Shown here: positions 1 to 7,433 of the stretch, in pieces
Layout: the number at the start of each line of letters is the position of its first letter
Position numbering within the stretch: the first letter of the stretch is position 1
NCBI GenBank assembly: GCA_913030605.1
Contig: CAJWEZ010000018.1
Span: 1-64,000, forward strand
Direction: 5' to 3'
DNA length: 64,000 nt
From: an uncultured Spirochaeta sp.
GTDB lineage: Bacteria; Spirochaetota; Spirochaetia; DSM-27196; Alkalispirochaetaceae
Notes under the pieces: model-generated
What the model was told of the DNA's origin: nothing
The model's input: only the letters and a program-made list of their open reading frames with translations
Database searches by the model: none
Translations under genes and position numbers: made by a program

Positions 1-69
1 GACCTCCAACCGGACCTTTTCGCCAGGCCGGAGCCTTAACCGGACAGCAGTGCTTGTGTATACAGCCGA

Positions 70-1209
70 TCAGTCACCGAGCAGGTGGTTCCAGGTGAGG
101 CCCTCGCCTGCGGCAACGTCTCTGGTCAGACGACGGTTGAGAATCGTCTCCCAGTGCCGGGGGTGCAGTCCCGGTGTCAGGTTTTTCTCCGTGCGCAGGA
201 TCGCGACGACGTCGGGTGTGAGGCGCGCGCCCGCGCGAAGGTCGTGCCGGGCGTGAATGCTGCGGTTGGTGAAACCGTAGTTGCGCTCTTCGCTGGGGGC
301 CAGCGTTTTCACTCCGTCGCCAAGGACTTTTTCCACACGGGCAACTCCAAAGCGCTCTGCGATCCCGTCGCGCTCCATCAGCCACGCGCGGTGATAGTCC
401 AGCGAATCTGTCGCGCCTGCGTTCCGCAACGCGGTGGCGATTCGGGTGACCTCTGCCACCATCCGGCGAAACTCCTCCGGCTCGAGTGCGATCGGATCGT
501 CGAGTCCATCGTTCCCGCGGCTCAGCGTGATGTGTTTTTCGATCATGGTGGCACCCATAAGCGTGGCGAGGGCCGGCACGAGCACCGGATCCATCGAATG
601 GTCCGACACACCCACGGGAACTCCGAACGCGCTGCGTAGCGATGGGATGACCCTGAGGTTGTATTCCTCTTCCGGCGCCGGGTACGCGGTGATGCACTGC
701 AGCAGCGTGACCGTCCGTGGCGTCGGGATCGCGGCGAGCGCCTCGGCAAGGTCGCGGACAGTCGCGACTCCGGCAGAGAGAATGATCGGCCGCTGGTACC
801 CGCTGATTTCTCGGAGGAGGGGCAGGTGGTTGAGCTCCGGGGAGGCGATCTTGTATTCGGCGACACCGAGGCGACGCAACGTTCTGGCACTGCCCTCTCC
901 GAAGGGCGTGCACAGGAACCGGACACCGGAGGACTCGCATATTGTTTTCAGTTCGGCGTAAAAGCTCTCCGGCCGTTCCAGTTCCACGAAGCGGCTGTAC
1001 AGCGGAATCGGACCGCCGGGAAGATCGACGGTTCCCGCCGCCGGGTGAAGGATTTCGTCTGCCCGGACGAGCTGGAATTTCGCGGTGTCGGCGCCTGCGT
1101 CGCGGGCTGCGGCCACCAGCTCCCGGGCCCGATCGAGGTCTCCGCCGTGGGCGGTGCCGATCTCCGCGATAATGCGGGGCGTCCCGGCGGTGGGAGAGTG
1201 CGGGATCAC
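70..1209 (-). CDS. neuB: N-acetylneuraminate synthase family protein (NeuB/SpsE type)
   Basis: Probably condenses phosphoenolpyruvate with a six-carbon amino sugar to give a nine-carbon sugar acid. The 379 residues show the NeuB TIM-barrel start (IIAEIGTAHGGD at 13-24), CTPFGEGSA at 100-108 and the metal-binding stretch EKHITLS at 224-230, followed from about residue 310 by a SAF (antifreeze-like) domain containing TNRSIHA. This two-domain order is that of NeuB, SpsE, PseI and LegI, which I cannot separate by eye. The GTG start overlaps the serS stop as GTGA, making it the last gene of the lacI-bioY operon. SpsF- and SpsG-like genes at 58809-61218 could be its pathway partners although they lie 57 kb away. 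Confidence 0.9.
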   Translation of the reverse strand: MIPHSPTAGTPRIIAEIGTAHGGDLDRARELVAAARDAGADTAKFQLVRADEILHPAAGTVDLPGGPIPLYSRFVELERPESFYAELKTICESSGVRFLCTPFGEGSARTLRRLGVAEYKIASPELNHLPLLREISGYQRPIILSAGVATVRDLAEALAAIPTPRTVTLLQCITAYPAPEEEYNLRVIPSLRSAFGVPVGVSDHSMDPVLVPALATLMGATMIEKHITLSRGNDGLDDPIALEPEEFRRMVAEVTRIATALRNAGATDSLDYHRAWLMERDGIAERFGVARVEKVLGDGVKTLAPSEERNYGFTNRSIHARHDLRAGARLTPDVVAILRTEKNLTPGLHPRHWETILNRRLTRDVAAGEGLTWNHLLGD

Positions 1210-2495
1210 CGTGCCGGGATCCGGTCAAACCCGGTGTATGGGCGTAATGCCTCCGGGATCACCACGCTGCCGTCGGCTTGCTGAAAGTTCTCGAGTATCG
1301 CGATGATCGCCCGGGAAACCGCCACAGCGGTTCCGTTCAGCAGGTGGACGTAGCCCTTGTCCCTGCGCCCGTTCTCACCGGTCCTCTGGTAGCGGATGTT
1401 CAGACGACGGCTTTGAAAGTCGGTGCAGTTCGACGTACTGGTGACCTCTCCCCACTCACCGTGCTCCCCGCGTCCCGGCATCCACGCTTCGAGGTCGTAC
1501 TTCCGGTAGGCGGGATTCCCGAGATCCCCCGTGCAGATATCCACCACGCGGAACGGGATCTCGAGGGCGGAAAAGATCTCTTTTTCGATCGCCAGCATCT
1601 CCTGGTGCAGATCCTCCGAGTCGTCGGGGTGGGCGAGGATGAACATCTCCACCTTGGTAAACTGATGGACACGGTACAGACCGCGCGAAAACTGGCCGGC
1701 GGCGCCCGCTTCCCGTCGGAAACAGTGGGAGAGACCGGCGAGGCGCAACGGCAGATCTGCTCCATCCAGTGACTCTCCGGCGTAGTAGCCACCGAGGGTG
1801 ATCTCGGCGGTACCGACAAGGCTGGAATCCTCGGCCTCGAGGTTGTAGATGTTGGATTCAGGGCCCCGCGGGTTGAATCCAATGCCGGCGACGACATCGG
1901 TGCGTGCGATGTCCGGTGTGATCATCGGCGTGAATCCGCGCGCAGTGAGGCGATCCAGGGCAAATCGTGTCAGTGCGAGCTCAAGAAAGACACCCTGGTT
2001 GCGGAGGTAGTAAAACTTGGCTCCGGACACCTTTGCTGCGTGTTCGAAATCGACGATGTCCAGGTCTGCGCCGAGCGTCACATGGTCGCGGGCGGGAAAG
2101 TCAAGGCTCGGTACGTTTCCGACGATCTCGAGTTCCCGATTGGCGTCCTCTGTGGCGCCCACCGGCGAGTCCGGATGGGTCAGGTTGGGCAGGGTATCGG
2201 CGGCCTCGTTCAGCCGCTCCTCGACCGTGCGGAGCTCTTCCTCTCCCGCCGCGATGTCCTGTTTGATGCGCTTGCCTTCTTCGATCAGTGTGGACCGTTC
2301 GGCGTCGGAGAGCTTTTGTTTCATGGCGCGGGCGTTCTCGTTCCGCGCCGCCCGCAGCTGCTCCACGGAGTGAAGCAGCTCGTTCCGACGGTCGTAGAGT
2401 TCCAGAACCGTATCCAGGTCGGCGGAGACGTGACGATTGGCGATGTTTTCCCGAATCAGGTCGGGGTGTTCGCGGACGTACTTGAGGTCGAGCAT
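1206..2495 (-). CDS. serS: Seryl-tRNA synthetase
   Basis: Charges tRNA-Ser with serine in the cytoplasm. The N-terminal helical tRNA-binding arm begins at MLDLKYVREHPDLI and is followed by a class II catalytic core: motif 2 appears as LSHCFRREAGAAG and motif 3 near the C-terminus as the stretch around SRAIIAILEN. I chose the ATG at 2495 because serine-tRNA ligases begin with this helix; a longer frame to 2576 only adds 27 non-conserved arginine-rich residues. Length 429 is normal. It follows proC after 46 bases and overlaps the NeuB-like gene by four bases, so it sits inside the eight-gene operon. Confidence 0.96.
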   Translation of the reverse strand: MLDLKYVREHPDLIRENIANRHVSADLDTVLELYDRRNELLHSVEQLRAARNENARAMKQKLSDAERSTLIEEGKRIKQDIAAGEEELRTVEERLNEAADTLPNLTHPDSPVGATEDANRELEIVGNVPSLDFPARDHVTLGADLDIVDFEHAAKVSGAKFYYLRNQGVFLELALTRFALDRLTARGFTPMITPDIARTDVVAGIGFNPRGPESNIYNLEAEDSSLVGTAEITLGGYYAGESLDGADLPLRLAGLSHCFRREAGAAGQFSRGLYRVHQFTKVEMFILAHPDDSEDLHQEMLAIEKEIFSALEIPFRVVDICTGDLGNPAYRKYDLEAWMPGRGEHGEWGEVTSTSNCTDFQSRRLNIRYQRTGENGRRDKGYVHLLNGTAVAVSRAIIAILENFQQADGSVVIPEALRPYTGFDRIPAR

Positions 2496-2541
2496 GCCGC
2501 CATCATACCGAAGTCGAAGGTGCCGCAACAAGCAGTCGGGT

Positions 2542-3336
2542 CTACGATTCGAGCTCCCGGGAACGGTCCGCGGCACGCTCGACCGCGTCCATCACCGCGG
2601 ACCGGAAGCCCCCCTCGTGGAGCGCCCGAATGCCGGCGATCGTGGTTCCCGCCGGCGAGCAGACGCGCGACACCATCTCCTGCGGGTGCACACCCTGGTG
2701 CGTGAGTACTTCGGCGGCGGAGGATACCACGTCGATCGCCGCCGGAAGCGCCTTGGCGTAGGGTAGGCCCTCGGCAACGGCGCCCATGGCCAGGGCATCG
2801 ATAAACTCAAAGACGAAGGCGATGCCGCTGCCGGACAGGCCCGTCACGGTGGAGATCAGGTGCTCGGGAACCTCCACCAGGGACCCGGCCCCCGAAAGCA
2901 GCTCCCGGATCACGCGTCGCGCGGCCTCGTCCATGTCCGGCGGAAAACTGATGCCGATCACCGCACGCCCGATCTCGGCGGCGAGATTGGGCATGATCCG
3001 CACAACCTCGGCACCGGGAAAGGCGGTGGCGATCCGTCCCGTGGTTGTTCCGGCGAGGACCGAAATCAGGGTCGTGCCGCCGGCCCGGGACCCGACGGCG
3101 TCGGCGAGCGTGTCGAGATCCTGGGGTTTGATCGCCACTACGACGATATCGGCATCACTGAAGAGCGCACCGGGGCGGCCGGTGTAGTCGGTGGCGTTGA
3201 GGCGTTCCAGTGCGGCGGTACGCCGCGCCTCGTCCTTTTCAACGATACCGATCGGGAGTTCGGGGTGCCGTGTTCGAATGGCGGTTGCCAGGGACGATCC
3301 CATGAATCCCGTACCGATTACGCCGATCATCTGCAT
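2542..3336 (-). CDS. proC: Pyrroline-5-carboxylate reductase
   Basis: Last step of proline synthesis, reducing pyrroline-5-carboxylate with NAD(P)H. The 264 residues open with the Rossmann nucleotide motif GVIGTGFMGSSLA and end with the conserved dimerisation/active-site helix region containing VCSPAGTTIAGIRAL. The family usually runs 260-280 residues. It lies 18 bases downstream of trmL and 46 upstream of serS on the same strand. No proA or proB is in the window. Confidence 0.95.
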   Translation of the reverse strand: MQMIGVIGTGFMGSSLATAIRTRHPELPIGIVEKDEARRTAALERLNATDYTGRPGALFSDADIVVVAIKPQDLDTLADAVGSRAGGTTLISVLAGTTTGRIATAFPGAEVVRIMPNLAAEIGRAVIGISFPPDMDEAARRVIRELLSGAGSLVEVPEHLISTVTGLSGSGIAFVFEFIDALAMGAVAEGLPYAKALPAAIDVVSSAAEVLTHQGVHPQEMVSRVCSPAGTTIAGIRALHEGGFRSAVMDAVERAADRSRELES

Positions 3337-3354
3337 GCTCTCCTCCTGCGCCGG

Positions 3355-3864
3355 CTACTCGAGGCCGGGAAAACCGCGCTGCGCCAACTGATCGTAGAGC
3401 ACCAGCGCGACAGTGTTGCCCAGGTTGAGTGATCGCTGTCCCGGGCGCATGGGCACACGATACTTGGCATCGGGCCACGCTGCAAGGATGTCCTGGGGGA
3501 GTCCCCGCGTTTCGGGTCCGAATACCAGGTGGGTGGTGGCCCCGGCGGTGCCGGAAAAAACGGGAATCTCCGTGTACGAGATCGTCCCGGAGGTGGTGAG
3601 CAGTGCCGGCCGCCAGGTGGAGGAGCGGCTGCGGCAGAACGCGTCCCAATCGTCGTGAACGGTGAGATCCAGCGAATCCCAGTAATCGAGCCCGGCTCGT
3701 TTCAGGTACCGGTCGGAGAGCGAAAAGCCGAGGGGCCGGACAAGGTGCAGAGGAATGCCCGTTGCCGCGCAGGTACGCGCTACGTTTCCGGTGTTGGGCG
3801 GAATCTCCGGCTGGAACAGGACCACCGCCAGGTCGGATGGTGGCGCCTCCGGTTTACTACTCAT
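3355..3864 (-). CDS. trmL: tRNA 2'-O-methyltransferase, TrmL/SPOUT family
   Basis: A 169-residue SPOUT methyltransferase predicted to methylate the 2'-hydroxyl of the wobble nucleotide 34 in tRNA-Leu. Family marks are VLFQPEIPPNTGNVARTC near the N-terminus and the knotted SAM-binding C-terminus with LVFGPETRGLP and RSLNLGNTVALVLYD. The ATG at 3864 gives the normal length; a longer frame reaching 3951 adds 29 unrelated residues. It overlaps the end of the ECF T-component gene by eight bases, so it is translationally coupled to the biotin transporter genes. Confidence 0.93.
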   Translation of the reverse strand: MSSKPEAPPSDLAVVLFQPEIPPNTGNVARTCAATGIPLHLVRPLGFSLSDRYLKRAGLDYWDSLDLTVHDDWDAFCRSRSSTWRPALLTTSGTISYTEIPVFSGTAGATTHLVFGPETRGLPQDILAAWPDAKYRVPMRPGQRSLNLGNTVALVLYDQLAQRGFPGLE

Positions 3865-4462
3865 CGCGGGAGACTCCCTCGGGGGACCCGATGATACCCC
3901 GTACCACCATCGCCTCGGCGCGCCGGCGGGGCACCACAGCGAGGGAGGCAAACGACGCCCTCACGTGGACCAGGGTCCGCCGCACCGCCGGGATGCGCCC
4001 GCCACCGGCAAGCCGGACCCTGGCTGCGTCCCGGGCGTCACGAAGCCGACGCGACACCTCCGGTAGCAGGAACAGCGCCGATCGCACCATGTCCGCGATC
4101 GGGGTTCTGCGCCCGGAGCGCCGCCTGCCGGACAGCGCGCGCTGTACGCCCCGGGCCCCCCGGAAACGGAGGTAGGCAACGGCGAACAACGCCGCCGCCG
4201 CCAGCCCGGCGGCGTAGTCCGCCCACACCGTCGCCGTGCGGAGTCCGGGGGCCGCGATCAGACGCACAACGAGCACCGGTGCCGTTACCACAGCGATTGA
4301 CTTGAGGACGCGCGCGATCTCACCCCGTCGGGCGCCGGCGGCGCGGGCCAGGACGAACGCCACCACCAGCGGCACGGGAGACCAGGGCCAGTGGACGAAG
4401 GCAACAGCTGCAACCTGGAGCACGATCGCCGCGAGGAGGTAGCCGTGTTCCCGATTCACCAC
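3857..4462 (-). CDS. bioN: Energy-coupling factor transporter transmembrane (T) component, BioN-like
   Basis: A 201-residue membrane protein with about four or five hydrophobic segments in its first half. The C-terminal half has the paired basic motifs expected for ECF T components: ARDAARVRLAGG and, later, RRRAEAMVVRGI, which in the family contact the ATPase. The sequence alone is weakly conserved; the call rests largely on its place directly after the BioM-like ATPase (seven-base overlap) and BioY. It should connect ATP hydrolysis to biotin uptake by BioY. Unusually arginine-rich after residue 100. Confidence 0.8.
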   Translation of the reverse strand: MVNREHGYLLAAIVLQVAAVAFVHWPWSPVPLVVAFVLARAAGARRGEIARVLKSIAVVTAPVLVVRLIAAPGLRTATVWADYAAGLAAAALFAVAYLRFRGARGVQRALSGRRRSGRRTPIADMVRSALFLLPEVSRRLRDARDAARVRLAGGGRIPAVRRTLVHVRASFASLAVVPRRRAEAMVVRGIIGSPEGVSRDE

Positions 4463-5172
4463 GATGCCGGTTCCAGCGGGCGCAGACCGTAGCGCGGGTC
4501 CACATACGCGGCAGCCTCACCGGGCGGTCCGCAGTAGACCGGTTCACCGTTGTGGAGCACAAGGACCTGATCCGCGATCTCCCAAATGTCTCGCGTCTCG
4601 TGGGAGGCGACCACGGCGGTGCCACCGGCTGATCGGAACGCCGACAGGGCCTCAACAACGCGTCGCAGGTTGGGGTAGTCCAGCTCGAGAAACGGCTCGT
4701 CGAGCGCCAGTACCCGGGGAGTTCCGGCAAAAGCGCCGGCCAGTGCGAGGCGTCGCCGTTGCCCCCCGCTGAGTGTCCACGGTATCTCGTTCTCCAACCC
4801 GCTGAGGTCAAACCGACCAAGAATCGTTTCGACCTCGGCGGGGTGTGATCCGCCGGTCGGATCGACGGCGAGCGCGATATCCTCCAACACCGTGTCGCCG
4901 AAAATCTGCAGGTCCGGGTTCTGAAAACAGACGCCGGTATCGGCGTAGAACGCACGCCGATCGGAGCCGAGGACGGTACCGTCGACTGAGACCGTTCCGG
5001 TCGCCGGCAGGAGTCCCAGAAGTGCACGCAACAGGACCGATTTGCCGCTCCCGTTGGCCCCCAACACCAGCGTCAGGCTTCCGGGAGAACACCCCAGGGT
5101 GACGCCGTTGAGGACGGTGCGGGGCGGATCGCCAAGGCGAACGGAGAGATCTCTCAGCTCAAGGTGCGCCAT
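4456..5172 (-). CDS. bioM: Energy-coupling factor transporter ATP-binding protein, BioM-like
   Basis: ABC ATPase of 238 residues that powers an ECF-type vitamin importer. It carries Walker A GANGSGKS, the signature LSGGQRRRLALAGA, Walker B RVLALDEP and a switch histidine in VVASHETRD. The start overlaps the end of bioY by 19 bases and its end overlaps bioN by seven. A dedicated BioM for BioY is the simplest reading, but a single-ATPase EcfA serving several substrate-binding S components is possible if others exist elsewhere. Confidence 0.9.
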   Translation of the reverse strand: MAHLELRDLSVRLGDPPRTVLNGVTLGCSPGSLTLVLGANGSGKSVLLRALLGLLPATGTVSVDGTVLGSDRRAFYADTGVCFQNPDLQIFGDTVLEDIALAVDPTGGSHPAEVETILGRFDLSGLENEIPWTLSGGQRRRLALAGAFAGTPRVLALDEPFLELDYPNLRRVVEALSAFRSAGGTAVVASHETRDIWEIADQVLVLHNGEPVYCGPPGEAAAYVDPRYGLRPLEPASW

Positions 5173-5735
5173 AGGGACCGCGGCACCGTTCGGGTCAGAA
5201 CCAGCAGCACGGCCGCCTTCAGGAGGTCTCCCGGCAGGAACGGAACCATTCCCGCGAGAAGCGCCTGGGGCAGTGCAAGCTGTGCCGTCAGTGCAAGCCA
5301 GGGAACGCCGAGCACGTACACCACGACAAAGCCGGCAACCATCGCCAGAACCTGACGGGTCACCCCGACGTCGGCAACCACACGGCCGCCGTCACGGCCT
5401 CGGATGATCCAGGACGTCAGCGCCGCGGAGAACGGAAAGCCCAGAAGGAACCCGCCGGTGGGGCCCGCGAAGTGGGCGATTCCGCCGGCGGCACCGGCGA
5501 AGACCGGAAGGCCCACGGCGCCGATTACCAGGTACACCACGACGGTCAGGGCGGCCCACGACGGTGCCAGGACAACACCGGTGAGGACTACGAACATGTT
5601 CTGCAACACGATCGGAACCGGAGAGCCCGGGACGGGGACGGAGATGAACGCGCCGGCGGCGATAAGCGCCACCAGGACCGCCCCGATCTGAAGCCGAACG
5701 GCGTAGCGCAGGTCGGAAGTGTTTACGTCAGCCAC
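5154..5735 (-). CDS. bioY: Biotin transporter substrate-binding S component
   Basis: Integral membrane protein of 193 residues with about six hydrophobic segments that binds biotin. Characteristic BioY stretches are VPVPGSPVPIVLQNMFVVLTG near the N-terminus, GAVGLPVFAGAAGGIAHFAG, PTGGFLLGFP and LPGDLLKA near the C-terminus. It starts 13 bases inside the end of the LacI-type regulator gene and overlaps bioM, so the regulator and transporter are made from one message. No biotin synthesis gene is in the window, consistent with dependence on uptake. Confidence 0.96.
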   Translation of the reverse strand: MADVNTSDLRYAVRLQIGAVLVALIAAGAFISVPVPGSPVPIVLQNMFVVLTGVVLAPSWAALTVVVYLVIGAVGLPVFAGAAGGIAHFAGPTGGFLLGFPFSAALTSWIIRGRDGGRVVADVGVTRQVLAMVAGFVVVYVLGVPWLALTAQLALPQALLAGMVPFLPGDLLKAAVLLVLTRTVPRSLWRTLS

Positions 5736-6730
5736 TGCGGACCTCCATTGAAAACGATGTGGGTCGGGAGTCGTTCGATCCGGTACGGACCGAGCGCCTC
5801 GTTGCGGATGCGTTCCAGCAGGATTTCGGCGGCGCGGCGACCGATCTCGTCGATCGGCTGGGCGATCGAGAGCCCGGGAATACCCGCAACCGCAGCGAAC
5901 TCCGGATTGTCGAAGGATGCCAGAAACAGATCCGGTGGCAACCTGTCCCGGTGGGAGGCGGCGTACTGCAGCGCCCCGATCTGCATGAAGTAGTTTGCGA
6001 CCATGACCGTCGCAGGCGGGTCAGGTTGTTCCATGAGTTCACCGAAAAGCCGGTAGCCACTGGCGGTATGAAAGTCCCCGAACCGAACGTTGCGTTCCTG
6101 CAGGGGGCACGAACACGCCTCGAGGGCCCGCACAAATCCCTGGTAGCGTTCGCGGGCGGTGGTGATGTCGTGTTGGCCGCCGACAAATCCGAAATCGCGG
6201 CGCCCCGACTCCACGAGCCGGGTAATCGCCCGGTATGTGGCGTCCTCGTTGTCGACCAGAACCGCATCGCTCCGGAAGCCGTCCACCAGACGATCCACCA
6301 GCACAACCGGGAGCCCGGCACTCTGGAGGCGCGAGAAGTGGTCTCCGTGCCCGCCGGAGGGAATCACGATCGCGCCGTCGACCTGTTTTTCGAGCAGCAG
6401 ATCCACCGCGTGCCGTTCCCCGTCCCGCGATTCCCGTGAGTTGAGCACGATCATCGCGTAGCCGTCCTCTGCGAGGCGATCCTCGACACCCTGGGCCACG
6501 CGCATGAAGAACACGTTCGCAATTTCCGGCGCCAGGAGACCGACACTCAGCGTTTTCTTGTTCTTGAGGCTCCGGGCCACGGTGTTGACTTTGTAGTTCA
6601 ACCGGTCGATGACACCCTCAACACGGGAACGGGTGGCGGGAGAAATGCGCGGATCCTTGTTCACAACGCGGGAAACAGTTGCAGTGCTCACTCCCGCTTC
6701 ACGGGCAACATCCTTGATCGTCGGATTCAC
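5723..6730 (-). CDS. LacI family transcriptional regulator, candidate regulator of the bioY operon
   Basis: A 335-residue repressor with an N-terminal helix-turn-helix (TIKDVAREAGVSTATVSRVV), hinge helix around NTVARSLKNKK and a periplasmic-binding-protein-like effector domain. The GTG start has no Shine-Dalgarno sequence but lies eight bases after a -10 box, so the message is probably leaderless. It is the first gene of an operon that continues through bioYMN, trmL, proC, serS and a NeuB-like gene. LacI proteins usually sense sugars; biotin uptake is normally controlled by BirA, BioR or BioQ, so the effector here is unknown. A palindrome overlapping its -35 box suggests autoregulation. Confidence 0.93.
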   Translation of the reverse strand: MNPTIKDVAREAGVSTATVSRVVNKDPRISPATRSRVEGVIDRLNYKVNTVARSLKNKKTLSVGLLAPEIANVFFMRVAQGVEDRLAEDGYAMIVLNSRESRDGERHAVDLLLEKQVDGAIVIPSGGHGDHFSRLQSAGLPVVLVDRLVDGFRSDAVLVDNEDATYRAITRLVESGRRDFGFVGGQHDITTARERYQGFVRALEACSCPLQERNVRFGDFHTASGYRLFGELMEQPDPPATVMVANYFMQIGALQYAASHRDRLPPDLFLASFDNPEFAAVAGIPGLSIAQPIDEIGRRAAEILLERIRNEALGPYRIERLPTHIVFNGGPQWLT

Positions 6731-6738
6731 GATGCGGA

Positions 6739-6767
6739 ATGGTAGTTGCGGTGGGGAGGGGTGTCAA
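6739..6767 (-). promoter_or_regulatory. Promoter of the lacI-bioYMN operon
   Basis: On the minus strand a perfect -35 box TTGACA (6762-6767) is separated by 17 bases from the -10 box TACCAT (6739-6744), which ends eight bases before the GTG start of the regulator. Transcription would begin at or almost at the start codon. This is an inference from sequence only. Confidence 0.7.
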
Positions 6768-6777
6768 TCGACACCCC
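6758..6777. promoter_or_regulatory. Inverted repeat overlapping the -35 box, candidate operator
   Basis: GGGGTGTC and GACACCCC form a perfect 8-base inverted repeat around the four bases AATC. The right half on the minus strand contains part of the TTGACA -35 box, so a protein bound here would block the polymerase. The neighbouring LacI-type protein is the obvious candidate. A terminator is less likely because the A/T run lies on the upstream side of the hairpin for minus-strand transcripts. Confidence 0.55.
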
Positions 6778-6817
6778 CGAAAAAAGTTGACTGTCCGGCT
6801 CGTCTACCGCACGCAGC

Positions 6818-7324
6818 TCATACACCACGCACTGCAGCAAGGGCGGCGTCGTAGTCCGGCTCCTGCGCGATCTCCGGCACCTGTTCGCTGTAGACCACCG
6901 AATTGTCCCCGTCGAGGACGAGAACCGCACGACTCAGCAGGCCCGCCATCGGGCCGTCGACGATCTCGCATCCGTAGTCCTTCCCGAAGGCGCGATCGCG
7001 CATTTCACTGAGCGTGATCACGTTGTCGACCCCCTCGAGTTTGCAGAAACGGCCGGCGGCGAAGGGTAGATCGGCGCTGATCGTGAGACATACCGTATCG
7101 TCCATGCCGGCGACCTCCTTGTCGAACCTGCGGGCGCTGGCGGCGCACACACCGGTGTCGAGGCTGGGAACGATGTTGAGTATCTTTTTTTTGTCGCCGT
7201 AGTCGGCGAGGGTCACATCAGTAAGATCGGATGTGGTCAGACGGAAGTCCGGAACCCGGGACCCGACGGCGGGCAGTGAGCCCGATGTGTGAATCGGTGC
7301 GCCCTTGAAGGTGATATCAGCCAT
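6818..7324 (-). CDS. tpx: Thiol peroxidase (Tpx, atypical 2-Cys peroxiredoxin)
   Basis: Reduces hydrogen peroxide and organic hydroperoxides using thioredoxin. Length 168 is typical. The peroxidatic cysteine is in SLDTGVCAAS near residue 60 and the resolving cysteine in AAGRFCKLEGV near residue 95, the spacing of Tpx enzymes. It is a single gene between the lacI operon and rel; the ATG follows an AAAAGGAG ribosome-binding site with six bases spacing, unlike the leaderless genes around it. Confidence 0.95.
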   Translation of the reverse strand: MADITFKGAPIHTSGSLPAVGSRVPDFRLTTSDLTDVTLADYGDKKKILNIVPSLDTGVCAASARRFDKEVAGMDDTVCLTISADLPFAAGRFCKLEGVDNVITLSEMRDRAFGKDYGCEIVDGPMAGLLSRAVLVLDGDNSVVYSEQVPEIAQEPDYDAALAAVRGV

Positions 7325-7359
7325 AGATGACTCCTTTTCTCAGAATCTTTCCGACAAAA

Positions 7360-7387
7360 AGTATGGCCGCGGTGGGGGAGTCGTCCA
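7360..7387 (-). promoter_or_regulatory. Candidate tpx promoter
   Basis: Minus-strand boxes TGGACG (7382-7387) and CATACT (7360-7365) are 16 bases apart, each four of six to consensus. They lie about 36 bases upstream of the tpx ATG and before the AAAAGGAG site at 7331-7338, leaving a short normal leader. The rest of the 109-base gap shows no gene. Confidence 0.4.
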
Positions 7388-7433
7388 GCCCCGCATGGAC
7401 ACCGCATAATCGCCGCGTGAACGGGGCGGAGGC

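Noticed and set aside
1-69. Direct repeat AACCGGAC at 8-15 and 38-45 near the window edge
   Set aside because: Too short and too near the edge to support a regulatory or recombination site.
6758-6777. Inverted repeat considered as the tpx terminator
   Set aside because: For minus-strand transcripts the T run precedes rather than follows the hairpin, and the repeat overlaps a promoter -35 box, so an operator fits better.
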